DNA of 64,000 nt from Limanda limanda. Taxonomy: Eukaryota > Chordata > Actinopteri > Pleuronectiformes > Pleuronectidae. The notes under the pieces were generated by a model that saw only the letters and a list, made by a program, of their open reading frames with translations, was not told where the DNA came from and ran no database searches. The DNA lies in the NCBI RefSeq assembly GCF_963576545.1, contig NC_083644.1:25123893-25187892 (forward strand). Direction: 5' to 3'. Shown one piece after another: positions 54,674-64,000 of this stretch (position 1 is its first letter; the number at the start of each line of letters is the position of its first letter). Both the position numbers and the translations under genes were made by a program.

Positions 54674-54830
54674 TAACGGACGGAGACACTATTAATCTGG
54701 TCAGTCACAAAAGGTATTTAACAATCTAAGATCGTACATCAAGGTGTCCCCCAGGGATGCTGTTTGGGACCACTGCTCTTCTCTTTTCTAAACGCCACTT
54801 TAACAGTTACATCCTCATCATATGTCGTCA
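54674..54830 (+). pseudogene. decayed LINE reverse-transcriptase fragment
   Basis: Bases 54737-54787 translate to HQGVPQGCCLGPLLFSF, matching the GVPQGS-LGPLLF motif of non-LTR reverse transcriptases (palm region before the catalytic box). Upstream sequence in the same frame has a stop at 54716-54718, and downstream similarity fades within about 40 bases. It is an old fragment on the opposite strand from the LINE at 62609-63489, and covers an earlier part of the enzyme. Confidence 0.7.
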
Positions 54831-57800
54831 ACTAATGTGAGCTATTTTGAAAATGTGGAAGATGAATTTACTTCTAAATTAACCTCTGAAAATAACTGAT
54901 TTAAAGTTCAAATTCAAAAATAATGTTTTAACAAGGTGTTTTAAAGGCGGGTCTACCAAATAAACAAAAAACACAATAAGAAAAAACAAATCTTTCTGCA
55001 GTGTGGATCAGCAAATGGATTAGGATTATATACTTGTCTGACAATTGTTCTGTATTTAGTTTGTATGACATATGTTTGTAATGGGATTACCAAAATGGTG
55101 ATATTGTAGTTTTTTAATTGACTGTCGACCCACTTACCTCATTCATCATTTGGGAGGGATCAAGCTATTTATTTCATTCGGAAACTGGATGCTCCACTTG
55201 AACAGTGGGAGCTAGTGAGCCGAGCCAACTAGTGTTAGCTTTGATTCCAACCACAGTAGATGTTCCTTCTCATCTATTTTATATCAACACATGCTGTTGA
55301 GTCATCAGAAGCTTTGGCAGTTTTATGACAAGCAATCACAAGTCACAGCAACAAGTGGTCCTGTGACCTCAGCATGCAGTACATTACACCATCAACGAAT
55401 AAAAATAACTGATCAAACTAAAATATGAGCAACAAAAATTTCACAAATATAAAGTCTTGTATCTCTCTATCCCAATCACATCCATTGGACATCATTTCTA
55501 CTGACGAGCTGCATGAACACACATGAACCTTAGTTTGACATTTTAATATTTTCCCTCAAACGTTACACCATGATTTTTTGAGTGCCCTCACAGCCCAGGT
55601 GTGCAGATCTGTTACACGCTGTGAGGATAACTAACACCGGGTCCACTCAGTTTTGACATCCAGCTTTCAAGAGTCAAAGAAGAAACGCTGAGAAGCATGG
55701 GGGTCCCATACCTGAGCTGGGTAGTCAGGTCCTTGAATGGACATAAACTTCCCCCACCTGACATGTGGTGGGAAGAGGATTAGTTAAACACACTCAATCT
55801 TGGCTGACTCACACTTTGTGGAATCACAAAGTAATCTCGAGGCACATTCACTTAGGAGGCAGCTTGATGATCCCAGGCCAGTGATTTATTCATCTAAGGC
55901 ACGTTGCGAGGCTGTAAGAATTTGTCAAGTTAGAATCCTAATTAAAACTGTTAATCACAGATTCCTGTTTGTTCAGCACTCGAGTGAAATGAAAAATGTG
56001 ATCAAATTATTCATTGCTCCCTTTCAGACAGGTAAGCCAGCATAGCCCTGGGTGTCAATGCACTGCGAAAAGTTTATGAAGGCGTATGAAGACTTTAATC
56101 CTCCACTTTTTAATTTACTTGATATATAGAAATTATAAGTTGACATCAACAATTTAACCACGTGATCAGTTTGGATTTATCTATTTATCCAGATCAGCAT
56201 AAGTTGAGACATTTCTGAAATGGGCTTCGGGCAAAAGAAAATATGCAGTGGACTGGATCAAAGTGCAGCTGCTCATATTGAGAGTGAGGCCTGTAGCTAT
56301 ATTACATAGAGAGGTAGAAAGGCTGAGCTCTAATTTTCTCAGCTCTAATATTTATAGAACAGTCAACAGTGTTGTCATGTTGTCATTGAACCAAGCTACT
56401 GCCGAGGATTTGTAATCACATGCAGCCTTCAAAAAAGCTAGTGTGACGATAGGATAAGAAAATCTTACATGTTCTGCTCGGCCATGACCTGACATGTAGC
56501 GCCCTGATCAAAACCAACACAAAACCCTTAAGGAAAACCTCGGTATTGTTTTAGTTTTTCGATATGGAAAGTAAACCTGTGAGCATCAGGGAGTCTGAGG
56601 AAAGGGCTGAGCAACACAAATGGTCCTACCGGTACCTGCTGTGAAGACCCCATTAAAAACAACCTGGACACCAGCAGGCTGTCGATGTAAAGACCTCCAG
56701 TGGGCCCCTTTGATGTACATAGGCTGCCTGACAACAACTTCAAAAATGGATGAAATATTACATCAGACAGATGTAACAGACAGAAGACTCTCACCCGTGT
56801 AGCGTATGGACAGAGTGCATACATCTTTAAAATACACGTTTTTTGTATTCCAACCTTAAAAGATATTGGAGTTATTGTTTGAAGATGTATTTGATGCATG
56901 TGTGCAGCTGTTAAACAAGAGGTTTGTCAATGTCAGTGTTATTTACCCTCCTGTTAACTCCACTGGGAGACACAAGTGGGACATTTAAAGGTAGCGCCTG
57001 CCTCATAAATCTGTAGGCTCATATTTGCCTATCACACAATTTTACCATAAACTGGCATCAAATAGCTAACACACTTCTGAGGAATATAGGCAGCGATTCA
57101 GATCCAATACACATTTTGTCAAAAAGACCTCACAGTCGACTGGCTGTTTGTTCTGTGTGAGCTAAAAATTTTAACGCCCTGGATGTGTCAATTGGAAACA
57201 AAGATACAATATTATAACTCTTATTTAAAATGCTCAAATGTATATTTTAGGTAGCAGTGATTGTGTTCCAGGGCCTGTTGAGTCATATCATTTTTAATGT
57301 AACCATGTCAATACAATTACTTTATGTGACAATCAGGGTGATTGAAGCGCAGAATCTGTAAACTTCTTTAACTACTAAATTCTCACTAAAAGTTAGTAAC
57401 TAAACAGAAGAGGCCTCCCTGCTGATTGTCAGGACTTTCAATTTCTTTATTTCCAACTGAAGAAGTGTCAGATGTAGCTGTGCCACAACACTTGTCTCGC
57501 CTTAAATGTGTGATGTTAGCAATGTAAACACATTTATCATAAAGTGTTGAGAAAAAATGTTGATTTGCTTATTCAGCTTTCATACCTTATGTGATGTTAA
57601 ATGCCATATGTATAACATAGGGAATAGCTTTGTCCAATACCCACCTAATATATTTGTCAAATATTCTGGTAAACTGGGTAAGATGGATATTTATATTTAG
57701 TTCTTACAGCAATAGCTGACTTATGTCATTTTAAGCAAGCAAGTACTAGCAGTTCATAAGAAACAAGAAGTTCATACATGTTTTAAAGGGTAAAACATAT

Positions 57801-60800
57801 TTTTGTTTGTGGCTGACATTGGAAAAGTGATCAATGTAAAACAAGAACATGTTGTAACATTATGTTAGCAAATTTGGATCAAGACTCTCCTCCGAGAGAA
57901 CGCCTTGTTAAGTCACTGAAAATGCTCTGCTTTGGGAAAATGGAGTGGAGAACTGTGAAGAATAGGCCGACATCCTGCACTGTGACATCCTGCCTCCCAC
58001 CACTGAAACAAGGCCTCTGTAATCTGTACAAGATAAGACTTGTTCATGGAAATTAAAACACACACATACTGTCAGGCATTATATGACTGGTGATCAACAT
58101 GCAGATCCTCTACCATTACCCTACAAACAAAGTTGATATATATATATATTTAAAGCAAAGACCTGTAAGTAAACAAATTGGCAATTACCAGAAATTATCA
58201 GCTGAACTATTGAAATAATGGTGCCATAGCTTTATTTATTGTTACTGTGACGATTTGATGTTAGTAATGCATTTGAACTTAATGAGCTGAGACAATAGTA
58301 TATTAATACAAAGCTATTATTTTCCCTATGGGAAGCTGCTGCTAATGGGCACATACTGTGATGTTTATTTATTTATTTTCTCATTGGCCTTTTTGCCAGG
58401 TGAATGCAAAATATATCCTTTTTTTTTTATTTGTATGTGAAATAAGTAAATTCCAAAAGCTTTAGGTTGTAAAATCATAACCCTTGACTTTTTTTTTTTA
58501 GTTTATTGTTACCAAATCGACACAAGAATGATGTGGTTAACACCATTAGTGGTTTCCTACTAATTTCCTGGTGATAGTTACTTAATTTTTATTGTATAAT
58601 ATAAATGTTATAATTGTATCTTCAAGTTCTAAAATGATTTTACTATCTATTAATTCTAAACTTTGTTTGTTTTTAAAAGCTGTTGATGTTATTTCTCCTG
58701 TTAAACCAAAGTAAATATTCATGCATCATTAATTTCTCATTATAAATGTCCATATGTGTCGAATTGTGCTATGATTGTGACTGAATGTTCTGCTTAGCAT
58801 TTAAGTGGAATAAATAAACTGGGGAACTGACTAATGAAACCTGGCTATATTGGGAATTTACACATTCCTAAAATTGTAGTGTGATTTTCTCACAATGGTG
58901 AGGTTTGTGCTGGATACATAAACTCAATGCATCACATCAACATTTTTCCAATCAGAAAAGACAAAGACACTAGCTTTTAGACTGAAAGTTTTTCATGCAA
59001 GTGACTACATTTTTTGTAGTACTACTCTTTGGTTAATATGAAACATCTTTGGAAGTATAATGTAATAGTAACTATCAACATAAAATAAACATCTGAAGAA
59101 AATTTAATTTAGTGCAGCATATTCTGTTATTATCCTAGACTTTCCTATTTCTTATATCACCAACCATCACCTTTTACAATAAGTAGGCTAAAGGTTTGAA
59201 GTTTTTTTTTTCAGTGAAATGTATAGAATTCTAAACAAAGCATCTAATTGTTGGAATGATTTCTTAATGGAAGGTGTGCGCCACATGGGTTAATTTATGA
59301 AATAGCCCGAGCAGCTGTCACTCAATTGCTTCAAGTCTATCTGTGGCACATATCCTACTCCTCTGTCATCCGAAGGTTTTTCTTCCTTTCTTCTCCAGCC
59401 TGACAGCCCCAGTGGGTGAGTAGGCCCAACTCTAAAGGCCCATCTAGACATAAATGCATAGCACTGGTGACCTTTAATTTCATTCAGACTGTGTACAAAT
59501 GACTTCAGCATAGCCCACTTAAGGAGAAAAAAAGCCAGTGAAAGAAAGTCTTTGCAAGATTGTAGCTACTCTGGGTTTCGGCACACTGGCATTATCTACT
59601 CCCTAGCTTTAATGACTTCCTGCCGAGAGGAGCCACGGTGAGAGCCTTGGCAGTCAGACTAAGAATAGCATTAGACACAAGGTTATCTGGGCATTGCACT
59701 CACTGTAACATGCAATTAACTCTACTCCTCCATTTTCATTACACAAGTATTCATTAATGTCAATTTAATTTTATGCATTGTTCTACATGACCAAAGCCTG
59801 ATTACGGGGCCCTTGCACTCCAATATCCCACGTTAACTGGTGCCAGCCTCACTTGCAGCCCGACTAATTGCAATTTAGCCCTAGACAGCACCTCCCTCTT
59901 TAGGCTCTCCTTAATGGAGCAACTGATTCACGGACAGGTAACGATTGGAAAGACAAAGTGCTTCTCTCTGAATAGAAAACAAATGCACTGCTGCTAAGCT
60001 GTTTTCTTTGTGATAGCACTAAGGTCTGCCCTTTGTATTCAGAGAGGGACAAGAGATAATATGTTTCCTTAAATCCTGTTTGTCTTCAAATTCTATCTCC
60101 ATATAGAAATAAGAGGAGCCTATTAAATCACACAGGAATGTCCATACATATACTGGGAAATAACAATTTGCAGCGTCAAGATTAAGCCACTAGATGTAAG
60201 GTTTTTATTTAAAAAAACGAAGTATAATGTAAAATGTACTAATGATTTTGGAGGGAATAAAATATGATACATCATGTTCTGTATTTTCTCTGTTGCTGTT
60301 TCAGTTCAGAGATTTATTTTCTTCCTCTATGGCTCCTGACCTACACCTATAAAAATGTGGGCCTCACAGGTTACCGTGGTAATGTAAAGAAAAATATGTC
60401 AGACGAATGCTTAAGAAAAATAAGGTATGTCTCACAAATTGCCACTTACAGAACAAGGTCAAATAAGATGAAGACAAAAATGAACAGCTACCCTCTTGTG
60501 TTTCTGTTACACATGAAGTGATTGGGAGCCTATTAAAAACATCGATGCTTATCTTTTCAAAAATAGCAAGAGCTAAGAGAGTCAGCATTATGGTATGGTT
60601 GGTATGCTGTACTGCTGTGATGTTAGGGAAGCTGCTTTTATGTCCAAGTTTTTGTTGTTATACAAAGTGTTGCTATAAAATTGGTAGTCTGATAAGCAAG
60701 GCTAACTGCACAAAGACAGATTTCTTGTTTAGGAACATTACCAGTTGCATTTGTCTCTGAGAGGTTAAACCGCTTCGGTAGTTTGTAGTTAACTGTCGTA

Positions 60801-62590
60801 AATATTTCACATTCAATAATAAGAAGACATTTTAGAGATGGATCTTTTTTGTGGGTCTTTATATAAACAGATTGTGCACACAGCATTAGGGCAGAAAAAA
60901 CATTTCCAGCTACAGAATTTTCACTATCTACAATAGTGTTATGCTAGACAAGGCAATTAGCCCTGCAGAAGAAAGGCTTGTCCTGTTTGTGTCCATTGTC
61001 CAAGCTCAGCCAACAGATTGGGATTAATTTGAGCACAAACTGTTGCCTGCTGTACAAGTTAAGAGCAGTGAAAAGATCTTACTCACTGTGGTTATTTTGT
61101 ATTTGAAACATTAGAATGTATGAAAAACCTGTTTATGGTTAAAATGATGACTACAACAGGACACAAGAACCATCAGTCTGTCACTCATTCAGAAACTGAA
61201 ACTCTAAACACATGTCAAACGTAGATCTTGGGCAATATTTTCATCCTAAAACACAACAGTGTGACCTGTCTGATGATTACAACTGACCCACATACAGAGA
61301 TACTGAACATTTTTGCGCCATTATTTTTGCGATTGATGCAGTTTCAGACACAAACACATATATGTATGACTCTGTCAGTTGCTGACAGTTCTGCTTTTAA
61401 ATAAAGTAGTAGCAAGGGGCTGCTTGTTTGGTCACAGAGTTGCATTCCTATGCAATTTGCCACAATAGCAAATTCAAGGGGCTACATTCTGTGTTTACTT
61501 TCAGTCAGACTCGGAGACGAATATAGACAATTATTAGTGTGTAATTGAAAAGTGTATTTAAAAAGCTTTAAGAGCCTTGCACTACTTCTCCATGTAGCCT
61601 ATATGTTTTTGCCAACTCACTGGACATTGTGATTGTAGTATTACCATGACCCATAGAAAGAAAGGCCACAGTTGTGAGAAGGAGATGCCCGGTGTTGTGT
61701 ATTCAAGATGTTATGGTCAAGCTGAGGGTTAATTGGCCACCAGAATGTCCCCGGAGAGCCCCATTCTAAAGAGACCCTGGTGAGCCTGTTCCTGGAGACA
61801 TTCTCATGGACTTTATTGTGCCGGTCATAGTGGGACTGTTGGACCATGGTTTCCCAAGCATCTTGCTGGGGGGATAACCTGAACCTGACTGTGGTGTTGT
61901 GGCTGGATTGTATTGTCCATAACAATTACCGATGCTTCAACGGCAGTACAATAAACACCAGTACAATTAAATTAAAATTAGAATAACTCTGGACTGATGT
62001 TGTTTTTTTGTTAACAATGGATGAAACGCCTATGGGTAAAGTGTATGTCTCACTTGTAATGATCATGAACAGTGAGTTATCACCACGCAGCAGTTCTTAG
62101 CCTTAGCAATTCAGTATCTGTCAGCTTGTTTTTTTGGTTGGACTGCCCACAATTTTAAGATTTGAGTTTAATCTCACAACTCCTAACATTTTCAGATTGC
62201 GAGAAAGCTCAGATAAACCCACTGCGCTTTATTTCTCCAACAGCTCCAAATGAATACACACCAATGTTGCTTTGAGACTATAAGTGTGTTAATAAGCAAC
62301 CGTTTGCTCAAATCAACTTTATTAGGTCAAAATGTGCCAGTGTCATGTTCAAGTGGCCACATAATCAAATACTGAGGTATGAATTTAGTCAATATAGCTC
62401 AATATTTAGTCTCTGTTCCAGTTTTTAAAGCTAAGCATTTTTTATATCATGTTAAATAATACTTTTCAATAAAATTAACATTTCTAGTTACCGTATTTAT
62501 ATAGTATCATTTAGCTCAACACATTTAAAACTCATGCTCTATACTCACAGCACTACCAATTACTCAAAACACAACCGAATCCCCCAAACA
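54831..62590. other. non-coding, no gene seen
   Basis: About 7.8 kb of mostly AT-rich DNA. 55795-56040 and 59560-60060 have mixed-complexity, TAAT-containing sequence that could be regulatory. The open frame on the - strand at 61641-61925 is unusually GC-rich for the area and unexplained; it may be a transposon remnant. T runs at 58420-58428 and 58490-58499. Confidence 0.45.
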
Positions 62591-62608
62591 TGACCGAATC
62601 ACCACAAC
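62590..62608. repeat. left candidate target-site duplication of the LINE
   Basis: atgaccgaatcaccacaac, 15 of 19 bases identical to 63490-63508 on the other side of the LINE. Confidence 0.5.
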
Positions 62609-63489
62609 AAAATAATACCTTTACAACACCTTCAAAACCAAAGTTACAAAGTACTTTACAATAGTAAAAGATGCAAGTTTCACCCAATCTAACAATATGA
62701 AACAAATCGAAATTGTTTAAATCACATCTTAACAGTTAAAAATAGGACTTTTGATAAAAGTCAATTTTAAGAGGTTTAAAAAAAGATACTGCATTTGCCT
62801 GACTAAGATTTCCAGGCAGGGAGTTCCAGAGGTAAGGAGCCCGGACAGCGCAGGCCTGGTCACCTCTAGTGACCAGTCAAGATTTCAGAATCGATAGCAG
62901 GGCCTTGTTGGAGAGTCTCAGGCAGTGTTCAGGCTCATGGGGGGTTAACAAATCACATATGTAGGCTGGAGCCTCGCCATTCAAAGCTTTAAAAACAAGC
63001 AGTAACATCTTAAAATCAATCCTATAACTCAAGGATAGCCAATGGAGAGCAGCGAGGATTGGTGTGATGTGGTCGTTTCTCTTAGTACACATTAAAGGCC
63101 TGGCAGCAGCATACTGAATTAATTGCAGTCTTTCAATGTTTCTTCTACTGATGCATGAATAAAGTGCATTGCAGTAGTGAATGGAAGAACTAAAGGCATG
63201 GTTGACCTTTTCTAGGTCTGCAGGGGAGAGGAAAGACTTGATCTTTTTCAACTGTCTCGGTTGGGCAAAACATGACGGCAACTCTTTTGTCAACTGCGCA
63301 TCAAACGACAAATCAGAGTCAAAGATAACACCTATATATCTGGCCTCTTTGCAAAGATTATTGAATAGACTAGAGGAAATACTTTTAATGTAACTAGCAC
63401 TGGGGTACAGGGGGGTAATTATAATGACTTCTGATTTAGCGTTGTTTAACTGCAGAAAGTCACCAATTCTGTCTTTAAAATAATGATGG
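62609..63489 (-). mobile_element. 5'-truncated L2-type non-LTR retrotransposon (LINE)
   Basis: The - strand codes for the C-terminal part of a reverse transcriptase (62736-63497 is open except one stop). Recognisable pieces are DFLQLNNAKSEVIII, YIGVIFDSDLSFDAQL, the 'thumb' SSIHYCNALYS, LQLIQYAAARPL and ALHWLSLSYRIDFKMLLLV. After a TGA at 62877-62879 the frame resumes with LVTRGDQACAVRAPYLWNS and ends at TAA 62736-62738. The 3' end reads taaagtactttgtaacttt then gaaggtgttgtaaaggtat, typical of L2-type tails. The upstream enzyme and endonuclease are missing, so the copy is dead. It is flanked by near-identical 19-base sites (62590-62608, 63490-63508). Confidence 0.9.
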
Positions 63490-63508
63490 ATGACCAAATA
63501 GTCACAAC
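63490..63508. repeat. right candidate target-site duplication of the LINE
   Basis: atgaccaaatagtcacaac. It abuts the 5' truncation point of the LINE. An alternative is that both sites are units of the CAACACAACC-rich host repeat into which the LINE inserted. Confidence 0.5.
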
Positions 63509-63626
63509 TCTACCAAACAGCAACTTTACCAAACACTCACACCACCAATTACTTTGACAAATATGTTTTCTCCTTTTGCATGTGTTTTGTTTATTTTCAT
63601 GTTTTCTAAAGCTGCAGTGCATTGAG

Positions 63627-63820
63627 CTCATAACAGCTAAAAAAATGAGATGTTGTTGATGGGAAATGGTTCACGCGTACTCACAACACAACATTTAACT
63701 GAAATCGCCATAACACAACCAAATACTCTCAGCACAAGAAAATACTTGCAGCTTGCTACTCATAACAGCTCAAAAATTGAGATGTGGGGGAAAGGTTCAT
63801 GCATATTTACAGAACTGTAT
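63627..63820. repeat. imperfect tandem duplication, period about 132 bases
   Basis: ctcataacagctaaaaaaatg at 63627 recurs as ctcataacagctcaaaaatt at 63759, each followed by gagatg-g...ggttca-gc-ta-t. The spacer holds cataacacaaccaaatact, similar to caaaacacaaccgaatcccc left of the LINE (about 62565). The LINE therefore seems to sit inside an older repeat of this composition. Confidence 0.55.
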
Positions 63821-64000
63821 CAAGGTATAAAATGTTGGATAGAAGGAAATTTAAATCAGCTGGTAGCACTAGTTGAAATGTCAGGGAACAATAATCCTTT
63901 TTGTTTCATCGTCTTAGGTATGGCTAAACCAAATATAGCCCATTCAGTCCATCTCCATTGTCGAGTTATTTCACTGTCGAAAATGTTGGACTGAGGGATG

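Noticed and set aside
56528..56899. 123-codon - strand open frame
   Set aside because: Possible acceptors exist but the only donor (GTTGTT) is poor and no family matches.

Overview
This is intron-bearing vertebrate DNA, almost certainly from a teleost fish. It has spliced exons, a GC-rich promoter in AT-rich surroundings, very long CA/GT microsatellites, tRNA-derived SINEs with a fish-type body, and a 5'-truncated L2-type LINE. Only one gene can be named with confidence. Most of the window is non-coding.

2.3-13.6 kb: a complete lmo4 gene (LIM-domain-only 4) on the + strand. A GC-rich promoter with two inverted CCAAT boxes precedes a non-coding exon 1 (to 2922). Four coding exons follow: 4556-4791, 9110-9206, 10276-10431 and 12697-12705. 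They join in frame to a 165-residue protein with two LIM domains, and the last exon supplies only Val-Cys-stop. The 3' UTR holds three AATAAA hexamers. The a/b teleost paralogue is not decided here.

13.6-35 kb: a gene-poor stretch of dispersed repeats, SINE and microsatellite copies, and TAAT-rich unique DNA. The latter looks like the conserved non-coding DNA common beside developmental regulators, but conservation cannot be tested from one sequence. A GC/CpG-rich spot near 33 kb is unexplained.

35-51 kb: a second gene on the - strand, convergent with lmo4. Two exons are well supported (43225-43430 and terminal 37341-37563): they splice in frame and encode two hydrophobic segments and a Ser/Ala-rich tail. 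I could not identify the family. A 67-base exon at 50659-50725 is possible but doubtful.

51-64 kb: mostly unannotatable non-coding DNA, with a decayed LINE reverse-transcriptase fragment (+, 54.7 kb). Near the right edge is a 5'-truncated L2-type LINE (-, 62609-63489) flanked by near-identical 19-base sites and carrying an internal TGA.

I found no convincing new biological system. The most useful leads are the unidentified membrane-protein gene, the upstream ORF in lmo4 exon 1, the CpG spot at 33 kb, and the candidate regulatory blocks.
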